NCBI GenBank assembly: GCA_026239495.1
Contig: CP110830.1
Span: 744,001-808,000 of the forward strand
Source of the DNA: Spiroplasma phoeniceum
GTDB taxonomy: Bacteria > Bacillota_I > Bacilli_A > Mycoplasmatales > Mycoplasmataceae
Length of the DNA: 64,000 nt
Reading direction: 5' to 3'
Part shown: positions 23,457-33,577 of the stretch, in pieces
How the letters are laid out: the number at the start of each line of letters is the position of its first letter
How positions within the stretch are numbered: the stretch's first letter is position 1
The notes under the pieces: model-generated
Told to the model about the DNA's origin: nothing
The model's database searches: none
What the model saw: only the letters and a program-made list of their open reading frames with translations
Translations under genes and position numbers: made by a program

Positions 23457-23768
23457 TAAATTTCCTCCAAATTCTTTTCTGCAATTAAAGTATCAATATA
23501 GTCATAAACCCTTTCTTCTGAATGACATTATTTTAATGCTTCATTAAATAAATCTTCATCTGTATAAAATTTGCCATTTTCATCTTTTCAAATATTATTC
23601 ACATCCTTGTCATTTAATATTGTTATTTTCTAAATCAATAATTGTTGTTAATAATCCTTGTTCATTTTCAACATTACTAGTAATTTTTGCCTATTCTAAT
23701 GTATAAAAGAATAAAGTTTTAAAATCACCATATTTACTTTTCATTACTAATAAATATCTTTTATTCAT
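23457..23768 (-). pseudogene. Phage hypothetical protein, broken
   Basis: About 100 residues (MNKRYLLVMKSKYGDFKTL... ending AEKNLEEI) with two TAA codons and one frameshift. Its stop overlaps the next gene's RBS/start region, fitting a compact early operon. No family recognised. Confidence 0.5.
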
Positions 23769-23780
23769 AATTTATTCCTC

Positions 23781-23954
23781 CTAATTATTTTTATCTAATG
23801 CTCAATGCTCATCAGTCATATTTTCAAATGATACTGAATAACTTTTAAGCATTATTTCATTTAATTTATTAATTATTTTTTATTTAACCTTTTCATAAAA
23901 ACCTCTTAAATTATTCCTTTTATTTTTTGGTCAATTTGTAATATTTTTATCCAT
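23781..23954 (-). pseudogene. Small phage protein, one stop
   Basis: MDKNITNWPKNKRNNLRG..., 57 codons with one TAA. Its start overlaps the end of the upstream gene exactly where, in the second phage copy, the resolvase gene begins (32621). The two phages share the junction but carry different genes after it. Confidence 0.45.
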
Positions 23955-24204
23955 CGGAAGCTAAATCTAAAATATCGTTAATTTTGTAATGTTGCATATA
24001 TGAATCAATAACATCTCACTTGTCTTTAAATAAATTTAATTACATTTTATATCATTATAAACATTGCAAATCATAATGCTTTTTATGATGTGAAATACGA
24101 CAATTAATAGGTTGACAATTAAATCAATCAAAAGATGTTTTTATTTCATTTCAAGTTTTATTAATATATTTACTTTTATATTCTGTAATTTTTTAATTCT
24201 CCTT
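23947..24204 (-). pseudogene. Conserved phage protein (homologue of 32576-32860), broken
   Basis: Closely similar to the intact 94-residue protein at 32576-32860 (TSFDWFNCQPINCRISHHKKHYDLQC, positions split by conserved Cys and His). It has lost its ATG (ATT in place), carries two TAA codons mid-gene, and its penultimate Trp codon region has become TAA. Confidence 0.6.
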
Positions 24205-24214
24205 TTTAACTCGC

Positions 24215-24242
24215 TGGCACTCACTCCCAAGTGAAAGTGCCA
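24215..24242. other. Hairpin (TGGCACT/AGTGCCA)
   Basis: Perfect 7-bp stem at the edge of a GC-rich non-coding island, just upstream of the early gene at 24204. Confidence 0.6.
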
Positions 24243-24275
24243 AAGAGAGAATTAGTTATATAAGTATTTACTACG

Positions 24276-24308
24276 GCCATCCGCTTCACTGGGGGGGTGA
24301 ACGATGGC
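24276..24308. other. Conserved hairpin (GCCATC/GATGGC)
   Basis: GCCATC pairs with GATGGC, with an inner TTCAC/GTGAA stem and a G-rich loop. The counterpart at 32972-33006 lies in the same place relative to the homologous gene, with the same outer stem but different inner bases. Confidence 0.7.
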
Positions 24309-24706
24309 GGCATGTTAATTGTTTGAATGTTGAATAATCCACAGTTGTTTTTTTACGCCAGAGATTTTTCTCTCTCTTCATTCACAACATTTCAGGTCAA
24401 AGCGTTCAGTTTTTAAAATAAATTCACTTGCACTTTGAAGAGTCTAGTGCTGGCTTTGTAGTTTGTAAAACCGATGCCACTTCTAAGAAGCAATATCTAT
24501 TGCAAATTTATTTACAAAGTGGCCATATCAATATTTATTGTCGTTTGATGTTGAACTCGCACTTATCACGATTATCGCAAGTTAGCGCGTCTATTATTTC
24601 CGGACTGATTACCGCTGGGCTAGACCGCCTATGTGGAAAAAAACACTTAGTTATTTATAAAATAACCGTTCCATTCCGTATTAAGTTGTTTTGTAAAATC
24701 AAAGTT
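24309..24706. other. GC-elevated non-coding island
   Basis: Clearly richer in G+C than all surroundings. No convincing gene on either strand: the open frame at 24428-24742 has no RBS or family features. Together with the adjacent hairpins this may be a phage replication origin or a structured RNA. See findings. Confidence 0.5.
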
Positions 24707-24916
24707 TTAAAATCCAATTTCATAATCAAAGATAATTTTTGAATTTTCCATTTTATGATAAAATTGCTGTTCTGTTTTATCTTTTACTTTGTTCAATAAA
24801 TATTTGTTTTTTTCACAAGTTCATAAAACTTTATTTGATAAAAATTATTCGGTAATGAATGATACTTTTTTATAACAATCATTAACATCACAAATTTTTT
24901 GTTGTTTAATTATCAT
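24707..24916 (-). pseudogene. Small phage early protein, one stop
   Basis: Strong RBS (AAAAGGAGGTGATG). MIIKQQKICDVNDCYKKV... about 69 codons with paired Cys residues (CDVNDC, later WTC) and one TAA near 24840. First gene of the early block after the terminator. Function unknown. Confidence 0.5.
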
Positions 24917-24949
24917 CACCTCCTTTTAGAGATTGTTTTATTTCAAATA

Positions 24950-24980
24950 AAAAAACAACCCTAACAAGAGTTGTTTTTTT
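24950..24980. terminator. Bidirectional terminator at phage block edge
   Basis: A 10-bp stem AAAAAACAAC/GTTGTTTTTT. It is followed by TTCATCGTACA, which also follows the equivalent terminator at 33532-33560. Confidence 0.7.
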
Positions 24981-25009
24981 CGAGCTTCATCGTACATTTA
25001 TACAAATTA

Positions 25010-25110
25010 TTTTTTATTGTGCTTAAATATGTTTAAAATAGAATAAACTTACAAATATTTTATTTTTTTAAAAAAAATAGTTGCATTTATTTTAAAGAGT
25101 CCTATTATCA
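25010..25110. repeat. Intergenic repeat shared with 12690-12810
   Basis: About 95 bases nearly identical to the block at 12690; probably a worn IS end. No gene. Confidence 0.5.
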
Positions 25111-25149
25111 ATCTAACAAGAAATACAAATTTGGAACTTGTATTTACAC

Positions 25150-25480
25150 AATGCAAAAATTTAAAAATATACTCATCATTTCATTCTAAATTAATTTAAA
25201 CAGCAAAATGTTTTAATGTCTGATCATCTTCAACAACAACTTCGCCAATAATTGTTGCAACAATATTAATTGCATTAAGATTTGGATGATAAGTAATTAT
25301 TCCCTTAATATTAACATCTTTAATTCCTCTAATATTAATCGAATAATCTAGTAATTCTGGGCTAATATTTAATGGTATATCGACAATAACTTGAGGTTGT
25401 TTAATAAAATCCTGTTTCTGTATAAATCATTTTGTTCCCTCATTATATTGTTGACTTTTGTTTCCAAATTTGAACAATCT
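25150..25480 (-). pseudogene. YceD/DUF177-like protein remnant
   Basis: A readable frame gives PQVIVDIPLNISPELL, INIRGIKDVNIKG and GEVVVEDDQTLKHF. This resembles the mollicute DUF177 (YceD) proteins linked to 23S rRNA accumulation. The start is lost, one TAA interrupts, and no rpmF follows. The assignment is tentative. Confidence 0.4.
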
Positions 25481-25585
25481 TACCCTAATAAATCTTTTGT
25501 TAAATTATTTATTAATATAATATAATATAATTATACATTTATTTTTATAAAATATAAATTTGCTGTAAAAAAATGAGGATCCAAA

Positions 25586-26428
25586 ATGAAAATTATAACA
25601 TACGAAAAAGAAAACCAATTAACTGATTTGCAAATTCAATTAATTGAAAAATTAAATAATGACATTCAGAGTGTTCTAGAGTTAACTATTAACGAATTAG
25701 CAGATATTCTTTTCATCAATACTTCTACTTTAAGTCGTTTAATTAAAAAATTGGGGTTTGAAAATTATAGTAAATTTAAAGTATGAGTTGCCGGAAAGTA
25801 TAATAATATCAAAGAATTTGATATACAAGAAAATGAGACAAATCTCCATAATATTATTGATAATATTTATAAACTGCATACTTATGCATTAGATGAAACT
25901 TATCGAAATTTAAAAGTTAATCAATTAGAAAAATTCATTGATAAAATTCATACTAGTGAACGAATTGTTATTTGGGGAATTAGTCGCCATAATTTAATTT
26001 GCGAAAATTTAAATTTACACTTAAATGTTTTAAAATATAACTCAACTTATCTTGTGAATTATTATGCCACAATTCAATTAATTGAAACTATTAGTGAAAA
26101 TGATTTATTAATTTTAATTTCAAAAAGCTTACAAGATGCTGAATATTATTTCCTAATTGAAATTGCAACAAAACGAAATGTTAAAATTATTTTATTAACA
26201 ATTAATAAAGAATATAAAGGACCACCTAATTTACAAAAACTAACCTTAGAGAATACTGAAATTATAAATTTTTATGTTGACAATCCCCGTTATGTTTCAC
26301 TGTTGATGCTAATTAATATTTTTTTTGGAATGTTAATTGCAAAATATCACCCTACTCATAACGAAGAATATCAAGATTATTATGCAGCCATCGATGAATG
26401 ACACGAATATATTAAAAAAATAAAATAA
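25586..26428 (+). CDS. RpiR/MurR-family transcriptional regulator with SIS domain
   Basis: 280 residues. The N-terminal winged helix (residues ~10-75) contains LTINELADILFINTSTLSR and the recognition helix LIKKLGFENYSKFK. A C-terminal sugar-isomerase (SIS) domain (residues ~100-235) has ERIVIWGISRH and NDLLILISKS. Such proteins bind a sugar phosphate and control sugar-use genes. A TATAAT-rich AT region and an AGGATCC-type RBS precede the ATG. It is monocistronic here, with a terminator at 26459. The regulated operon is not visible. Confidence 0.88.
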
Positions 26429-26458
26429 CTAGTGAATATCCTTTCAATAAAATTATAT

Positions 26459-26495
26459 AACAGAAAATTTTTGTCTCTTTTTTCTGTCAATTTTA
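26459..26495 (+). terminator. Terminator of the RpiR gene
   Basis: ACAGAAAA pairs with TTTTCTGT, and a T-rich stretch follows. Confidence 0.65.
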
Positions 26496-26521
26496 TTTTA
26501 GATATTCAAATATCTATTTTT

Positions 26522-26995
26522 CTATTTTTCATTGAATTTTACATTACCATCATTATCAATGATTAAGTCGGGTAATTTTTGTTCTTGACCATTTCAACGA
26601 TAAACTCATTTAAAATGAGCGCCATCATCTTTTTTTAACCAAAAATAAGTTACTGGTGCTTTTAAAGTAAATAAATTAAATAAATTTTTTCATCATTTTA
26701 TGATATAAGTTTATATTTATCATACTTATCAGCAATTTTTTCACTATTAGAATGTTTAAGTTTAATAACCCTTCAATTATTATTTTTATCACCTCGTCAG
26801 ACTACATAATAATATTTATCTGTGTTAAATGGAGACTATTGTGGTGCCATTAATTCTAAAATACCATATTTTGTAGTTATATTATTCTTTTCTTTTAGTT
26901 CTTTTAATTATTCTTCGGTGTATTGTGGTACTGTATTTACAAGCGACTAAACTTGTTGTACTTGTTCCAATTAAAGTGATTTTTCTGATACACTT
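26522..26995 (-). pseudogene. Spiroplasma lipoprotein, heavily degraded
   Basis: Homologue of 56625-57119: SLVAC lipobox, ILELMAPQ, YYYVVWRGDKNN, YRWNGQEQKLPDL. It has several frameshifts and TAA codons, and the start is destroyed. It marks an old phage-associated locus between rpiR and an IS5. Confidence 0.65.
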
Positions 26996-27084
26996 GGCCC
27001 TAATTTTTCGTTTTATTTTGTACAAACAACAGACATTTTGTGCTTTTGTGGTATTTACATTTTTAGAAACAAATTTTATTAATA

Positions 27085-28156
27085 GACTTCTTGCATAACC
27101 TATTAAAAAATTGCAAATATTTGTAAAAAGACAATAATAGAAAAATGTAATTTTAATTAATTATGTTTTTTATTTAAAAATTTAATATTTTGCCACAACA
27201 AAAAATGAATTTGTTATTTAAATTATTTAATTTTAAATAAATCTTCTATGCTAACTGCAAATTATAAATTGAAGCAATTAAATTAAATCTTAAACTAAAT
27301 CGTTTTCTTCGATTACGATATTTTTCTGTAATAATTTTAAATTTTTTAAGAATAGCAAAAATATTTTCAATAATAATTCTCATTTTTGAAACTATTATAT
27401 TACGTTGTTTTTGTACTTTATTTAAAGGGTTTTTCTTTGTTTTTTTGTAGGTATTAGAACATTATTGTGAATTTTTTGAACTCCTTGATAACCACTATCA
27501 ACTATTAATTTGGTATTTTTTAAAATTGAGATTTTTGATTCTTTAAATAAAGCATAATCATGTTTTTTTCCAAGCGAAAAACTTTTTGCAATAATTTTTT
27601 TGGTTTCTTTTTCGATAATTACTTGTGTTTTATTGGTGTGTTTTTTCTTTTTACCAGAATAAGATTGTTTTTGTCTTTTTTTGGGCGTTGGACTGGGGTT
27701 TCGGTAGCATCAATAATAATAGTTTTATCATTAAAATAATCATTTATTAGCTATTTTTTACCAGCTAGTTGTTGAAAATCAGAGTATTTAATTAAAATAT
27801 CTTCAATTCACTTGATATTTCGATAACAACTAGATTCACTAATATCAAAACTTTTAGCAAGATGAAAATAAGTCCGATATTCTCGTCAATACGATAAAGT
27901 CATCAGTAGCCGATTTTCTAGTGATAATTTATTAGTTTTGCCACCTTTTTAAATTTTTCTATTTCAGCTACTTGTAAAATATTTAACATTTTATTAAAAG
28001 TAGCTTTTTTTGCTCCGGTTAATCGCAATAATTCTTTATCATTAATAAAATTAAATTTATCAAATTTCATAATTTTAATCTCCTATAATTTCTATTTTAA
28101 TTTAAAAATATTTTATAGGAATTTTAAAATAATTAGATTAGGTTATGCAAGAAGTC
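27085..28156 (-). mobile_element. IS5-family element subtype A
   Basis: Reverse copy, TA-flanked, with ends GACTTCTTGCATAACC/GGTTATGCAAGAAGTC. It truncates the phage gene at 28159-28993. Confidence 0.9.
27246..28070 (-). pseudogene. IS5-family transposase, broken
   Basis: Contains single-base indels (for example a short T-run near 27950) relative to intact copies. Confidence 0.85.
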
Positions 28157-28158
28157 TA

Positions 28159-28993
28159 TTATATATTTTACTGCCCCGAATTAAATTAACATTTAATAGT
28201 AGATTTTTACCAATACCTTTTTTATGAAGATTAGTCATAATTTTATATCACTCATTAGTATTAATTTTGCTTATTTTATCAATATTTAATTCATATTCAA
28301 ACAATCATTTATTAACATTTTTTTCATTTACTCGTGGTATTTTTTTAACTAATTTAGGACTTATTTTTTGAATATTTTTCTCAATTTTTAATAAATTATT
28401 AATTGTTTCTAAATTAGAAAATTTAAAACCTTTATAAAAATCATTTCGGGCTAATTTTCCAATTTTATATAATATAATTTCATTATTAGCCTGCTTTTTA
28501 AAATCAAATATTAATTTATAAGATAAAACCTTTTTACCTGTAACTTGTTTTACAATATCTTCTAGGTTATTAGCAGTTATTAAACCTAATTTTTCAAGTA
28601 ATTTAGTTTATTTTTCTAATTTTAAAATTATAGTTGTGCGAGCAGCACGAGTTAATTTAACAATTCCACCAATTGCTGGCAACAAATTTAAGGCGGCACT
28701 TTTTGCTGTCGCTTCTGATGTTAATTTATCGTATATTTGATTTACGGCAAAATCGGTTACTGCTTATAATCCAAATGAGATAAATGCTGCGGCAAAATTA
28801 GATAATCCCGCGCCAAGACCAACAGCCGAAGCAATACCACAAGTTAAAACTGATAAACCAAGGGCCAAAACTTGAATTCCTAAAAATTATAATAATTGTA
28901 AACCAAAACTTTTTTCTTGTTGTTGGACTGATAATATAGTTGGATTTTTTTAACAGCATAAATAAGGGCTGTTTTAGATGTTCCAATTGGCAT
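28159..28993 (-). pseudogene. Phage protein with hydrophobic N-terminal region, 3' end cut by IS5
   Basis: ATG at 28993 (MPIGTSKTALIYAVKK), directly downstream of the capsid gene. Residues ~45-90 are hydrophobic (GIQVLALGLSVLTCGIASAV...). Then comes NLLPAIGGIVKLTRAAR and a long Lys-rich helical C-terminus. It has a frameshift/TAA near 28885, two further TAA codons, and no 3' end. The hydrophobic segment plus variable C-terminus recalls polymorphic toxin or ejection proteins, but this is not established. Confidence 0.5.
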
Positions 28994-29029
28994 ATCTATC
29001 AAACGAAAAAGTACTATTTTTTAGTACTA

Positions 29030-30258
29030 TTAAGAATTTTTAATTTTAACATCAATCGGATTTGTTTGATCAGTAGCGTTGTTTTTACCTTCAATTTGAA
29101 CTGCAACAGTTTTATTATTTGTAATATTAATTGGTCAATCTTAACCTTTACTTTAAATAAAGTAATCAAAATCACTTTCAGTTAAAGAACTATTTACTGC
29201 TTTTACTGCTTTTAAAACAACAGTTTTAAATTGTGGTTTTAACTGTTCTGGTATTGATTTTGTTGGGTCTGTAACATCTATAGTTGGTTTATCTAATTTA
29301 TTAATTTTACTAATATCAATTTTTGTAACAATATGTTTAACAATTCCCTTAGGTTCAACTACTGCTCCACCCAAATATAAAACTCTTTCCATAATCAAAG
29401 TATTACCCATACCAGTACCTAACGCATCAGCACCGATCTTTAATGGATTATGGTCTTTTTTGCGTAAAATAAGAGGGCCATATTTTTTACTAAATTTAAA
29501 GGCAATTGCATTAACTCCATTTGGCAATAATTCAATTGTTCCTTCTGAACCATCTTTATTAATAATTGGTAATTTTTTAGGAACCATATAGTATGTTTTT
29601 CCTTCAACAGTTTTCATTGCTCCACTTGTTGTGATTACACTATTTATTTGGTCGTTTGCCCCAAGTTGTAACTGTAATTTATTGCGAATTTCACGAATAA
29701 AATCATCCGAACCTAAAACAACTGTTTCTGACGGGGTAAAGCCATTTTCATATATTTTATCCATAATTTCATCGTGGATTTGTAAAGCGTTTGTATCATC
29801 TGCTTTTTGGCCTTGAATGGTTGTAATTGTTCCTTTATTAATAATTTCTAAAATTTTATTGCGTTTATAAGCAACCTCAGTATCTATTGCTTGCTCAATA
29901 TCAGCTCTGCTCAAAGATTAGAGTTAAAATCACTTTCTACAGGGTATAATTTACGAGCAAAAGTTAAAATTTTATCTAATTCAAAAATTTCATCATCAAA
30001 TTCTACTTCTGAATAATTTAATAATTTATCATCAGTATTAAATACTTGACCATTTGCCCCTAAACCTTCATTGTATTTAATATTTTTCTTTCTTTTATAT
30101 TTTAAACCAAAATTATTTGCTTCTTTTCACGCAAATAATGCTTCTCAACTAAATTTTTGTTGATAAGTTTGTAAATATCATTGTTCAAATGTTTATGGGT
30201 CTCTTTGTGTTGCTTGATTAGCAATATATCCGAAAATTCTTTGTGGGTTTTGTGCCAT
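29030..30258 (-). pseudogene. Phage major capsid protein with spiralin-like C-terminal domain
   Basis: MAQNPQRIFGYIANQ starts at 30258 with an RBS in the preceding AGAAAGAAGC. The body (ILEIINKGTITTIQ, ETVVLGSDDFIREI, TYYMVPKKLPI, GPLILRKKDHNPLKIG) reads as a coat protein and follows a scaffold-like gene. The last ~95 residues (KIDISKINKLDKPTI to the end) form a separate domain, nearly the same as in the unrelated capsid at 46603-49600. Defects: TAA at codon 22, a frameshift near 29912 and two GAA-to-TAA changes near the end. A small hairpin (AGTACT) lies after the stop. Confidence 0.7.
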
Positions 30259-30275
30259 AATTTACTTGCTTCTTT

Positions 30276-30734
30276 CTATTTATTAAATACATTGTCTGTA
30301 TCTAAAATATTTTTTTCTTTGTTTTCTACCTTTGGTGCGCCACCAGTGTTAACTGTTTTTACCTTAATTAATTCATCATAAACACTTTGCAATTATGCTT
30401 TAATGATTTCAATATCACCACTAATATCATAAGACTTTAATAAAATATTTTTAAATTCTTCATTATCAGTTAAAGAATTAATAAAGTCAATTACTTCAAT
30501 TTGTTTTAATTGTAGGGTTTGTTGTTCAATTTGTGAATTTAATTCAGTATTTTTTGTTTGTAGTTCGTTGATTTGCTGATTACTATTTTCTAAATTACTT
30601 GCATTAAATTCCTCTACTTCAACAGTATTTTCTAAAATAATTTCAGCAGTTTTAATATCTAAACTACCATATTAATTTTTAATAGGTTCATTATTTTCAT
30701 CAATAAGAACATATTTTACATTTTTTAATGCCAT
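30276..30734 (-). pseudogene. Phage scaffolding-like protein, two stops
   Basis: About 150 codons, rich in Gln/Asn/Glu, with a clear coiled coil (NLENSNQQINELQTKNTEL). It lies just before the capsid gene, the normal place for a scaffold that is expelled after prohead assembly. TAA codons occur near residues 20 and 115. Confidence 0.55.
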
Positions 30735-30746
30735 TGTTTTTTCCTC

Positions 30747-31145
30747 TTATTTTTTAATATTTGTATTTGTTCTTTTTCTAATCGCTTTTTGTATAATTTC
30801 AAAACTATCTACTCTAAAAGATAAAAAATAGCGCTTAGTTTTTATATTTAACTGATTAAATACTGAGCCTTTAATTTTTATCTCATCACCCTTTCTTAAT
30901 TTCAAAAACTCAGTTAAAATAGATGGGTTATATATTGATAATGTTGAGTAATTTAATCCTTCTCACTGACATTTAGCCGAACAAGCATCAACTTCAACAC
31001 CACCACAAACCAGTGCCTTAATTTTAGTTTTAATCGGATTTTCATGTAATCTAACAGTTAATTCTAATTTATTAACTTTTTTATTTTTTATTTTAGGTTT
31101 ATTATTTATTGATTTTTTAGGTAAATTACTTTTTGTTTGTGTCAT
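30747..31145 (-). CDS. OB-fold-like phage protein
   Basis: 132 residues, intact when TGA is Trp. A basic N-terminus precedes strands ending in LKLRKGDEIKIKGSVF and RYFLSFRVDSFEII, a pattern like SSB-type OB folds; two Cys (VDACSAKC) sit mid-protein. RBS AAGGAG is 9 bases before ATG 31145; a TTG at 31154 is an alternative start. Its start overlaps the end of the resolvase gene. A second copy, cut by an IS3 element, is at 39666. DNA binding is inference. Confidence 0.5.
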
Positions 31146-31447
31146 TTTTATCAACTCCTTTTGTTAAAAAATATTGTAAACATTTTCATGCATCGTGTTC
31201 GTGATCTGTCATTTTAATATTTCCTCTATAAATATAATTTTTCTTAGCAACTGGCGATTGTAAAATATATTTTAAATTAAATAGATATTTACATAAAACC
31301 TTTAAACCACCAATAAATTTAGGAGTAGACAGTGGGTTTGTTATTTTTAATCCCTTATGAAGTTGATAATTTTCAATTATTACAAGAACTTTATTTAAAT
31401 AAGAACAAGTTTTATTTTTAAATTAATTTAATATTAAATAGATATTA

Positions 31448-32515
31448 GACTTCTTGCATAACCCATTAAAATAATTTCAAATATTTGTAAAAAGGGGTTA
31501 ATATAAAATTATAATTTTAATTAATTATGTCTTTTATTTAAAAATTTAATATTTTGCCACAACGAAAAATTATTTTATTATTCAAATTCGTTAATTTTAA
31601 ATAAATCTTTTATGATAACTATAATAATTGTAAATTATAAATTGAAGCAATTAAATTAAATCTTAAACTAAATCGTTTTCTACGATTTCTATATTTTTCT
31701 GTAATAATTTTAAATTTTTTAAGAATAGCAAAAATATTTTCAATAATAATTCTTATTTTTGAAACTAGTCTATTATGTTGTTTTTGTTCTTTATTTAAAT
31801 GTTTTTTCTTAGTTTTCTTTGTGGGCATTATAACATTATTGTGAATTTTTTGTATTCCTTGATAACCACTATCAACTATTAATTTGGTATTTTTTAAAAT
31901 TGCGATTTTTGATTCTTTAAATAAAGCATAATCGTGTTTTTTACCAAGTGAAAAACTTGTTGCAATAATTTTTTTGGTTTCTTGTTCGATAATTACTTGT
32001 GTTTTAATAGTGTGTTTTTTCTTTTTACCAGAATAAGATTGTTTTTGTCTTTTTTTGGGCGTTGGATTGGGGTTTCGGTAGCATCAATAATAATAGTTTT
32101 ATCATTAAAATAATCATTTATTAGCGCTTTTTTACCAGCAACTTGCTGAAAATCAGGGTGTTTAATTAAAATATCTTCAATTCACTTGATATTGCGATAA
32201 CAATTAGCTTCACTAATTCCGAAATTTTTTCCAAGATGAAAATAAGTTCGATATTCTCGTCAATACGATAAAGTCATCAATAATCGATTTTATAGTGATA
32301 ATTTATTAGCTTTGCCGCCTTTTTTAAATTTTTCTATTTCAGCTACTTGTAAAATATTTAACATTTTATTAAAAATATCTTTTTTTATTCCTGTTAATCT
32401 TAATCATTCTTTATCATTAATATTTTTAAATTCATCAAATTTCATAATTTAATATCCTCATAAATTATATTTTATAATAATATTTTAATAATAAAACCAG
32501 GTATCGCAAGAAGTC
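31448..32515 (-). mobile_element. IS5-family element subtype B
   Basis: 1068-bp reverse copy with TA flanks, inside the resolvase gene. Confidence 0.92.
31619..32445 (-). pseudogene. IS5-family transposase, one stop
   Basis: GAA has become TAA in LSL*NRL (about 32290-32292); otherwise close to the consensus. Confidence 0.87.
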
Positions 32516-32575
32516 TATTATAAATAATAATACCGTTTTGTCCACTTCCGGCGGGTTCAATTGCAATAATATATT

Positions 32576-32860
32576 TTAATTTATTTGTTTTATTTTTTTC
32601 TCAATTTGTAATATTTTTCAACCATCTGTAGCCAAATATAAAATATCATTAATTTTGTAATGTTGCATATATGAGTTAATAACATCTCATTTATCTTTAA
32701 ATAAATTTAAGTACATTTTTTGTCCTTCTAAACATTGCAAATCATAATGATTTTTATGATGTGAAATACGACAATTAACAGGCTGACAATTAACTCAATC
32801 AAATGATGTTGTTATTTCATTTCAATTTTTATTTATATATTTACTTTTATATTTTTGCAT
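32576..32860 (-). CDS. Conserved phage protein, 94 residues
   Basis: Intact: MQKYKSKYINKNWNEI..., with two Cys (NCQPVNC), a His pair (ISHHKNH) and another Cys, a possible metal site. RBS AAAGAAAGAAA precedes the ATG. It is the first gene after the hairpin/GC island and overlaps the resolvase start. Its homologue at 23947-24204 holds the same position in the other phage block. No named family recognised. Confidence 0.6.
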
Positions 32861-32971
32861 AATATTTTATTTCTTTCTTTTTATTTTTTTAAATAAACAG
32901 AAAATCAATTTGTTGGTTAATATTTTTATATTTAGTAAGAATATTTGTATTTTGATTTAATTATCTTAATT

Positions 32972-33006
32972 CGCCATCCACCCCACTTTGTGGGTGAGTG
33001 ATGGCG
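32972..33006. other. Conserved hairpin (CGCCATC/GATGGCG)
   Basis: 7-bp outer stem plus an ACCC-CAC/GTGGGT inner stem. Counterpart of 24276-24308. Confidence 0.7.
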
Positions 33007-33361
33007 ATAATAAAATTCTATATTTAAACAGAGCTTATCCCCTACGGAAGTAAAACAAATTTACCCAGTTATTAATTACGCTTCATACATCCCTAGACAA
33101 CTTAATATAAATAAAATAACCTTTTGGAGTTCCAACCCTCTTTTTTTAGTGTCCGATATTGTTTTTTTGGTTTAACATCACTCTTTTTATGAAAACAAGC
33201 AAAAAACAAGCGCTCTGACATTTCGCAAGTGATTAATCTTGCAGAGAATTAAAGAAATAAATAGGAGAATAAATCCAGTCGCTTTTACACTTTCTTTAAG
33301 ACTTTGTGCCATAGATGGGTTATCCATCTTTAAGAATTAAAAAATATTAAGTTTTAGGGGC
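33007..33361. other. GC-elevated non-coding island, second copy position
   Basis: Richer in G+C than its surroundings, without a credible gene on either strand. It lies between the conserved hairpin and a long inverted repeat. The bases are mostly not alignable to 24309-24706 by eye, though the position is equivalent. Confidence 0.45.
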
Positions 33362-33500
33362 TGCATTATTAATTGGATAATATCTTTATTTAAAAGGAAA
33401 TTTATAAAAATATCCTTTATTTTGTGCAGTGAAAACAGAATAATATCTATTTTTATGATAAAAATTCTAAATTTAAAGATACTATCCGATGAATAATGCA
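33362..33500. repeat. Long imperfect inverted repeat, ~30-bp arms
   Basis: Arms 33362-33392 and 33468-33500 (both starting TGCATTATT when read inward) enclose about 75 bases that contain a smaller stem (AAAGGA...TCCTTT). No gene. Confidence 0.65.
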
Positions 33501-33531
33501 AATAAATTTATTTTTTTTAATATAAAAATAA

Positions 33532-33560
33532 AAAAAACAAACTCACAATAATTGTTTTTT
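33532..33560. terminator. Bidirectional terminator at phage block edge
   Basis: AAAAAACAA pairs with TTGTTTTTT; TTCATCGTACA follows, as at 24950-24980. Confidence 0.65.
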
Positions 33561-33577
33561 GACGGTTCATCGTACAG

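Larger units (their letters stand above)
31126..32621 (-). pseudogene. RuvC/RNase H-like phage resolvase, split by IS5
   Basis: The 5' part (32621-32516) gives LKYIIAIEPAGSGQNGIIIY, where the first catalytic Asp seen in the homologue (AIDPAG) is Glu. After the IS5 the 3' part gives VLVIIENYQLHKG and DHEHDAW, the expected later acidic cluster. About 75 nt at the IS junction are missing compared with 38173-38343. An in-frame TAA is at 31423-31425. The start is a TTG overlapping the upstream gene. Confidence 0.6.

Noticed and set aside
24428-24742. 104-residue open frame in the GC-rich island
   Set aside because: No RBS, no recognisable motif, composition unlike neighbours, and it overlaps a better-supported gene on the other strand. 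Treated as non-coding.
28798-29185. Short open frames on both strands between 28798 and 29185
   Set aside because: Out of frame with the phage protein at 28159-28993 and the capsid tail; no start signals.
24950-33570. TTCATCGTACA after both block-edge terminators as phage attachment sites
   Set aside because: The 11-base match may be an att core, but no second flanking copy or integrase gene is visible, so it is recorded only as part of the hairpin finding.
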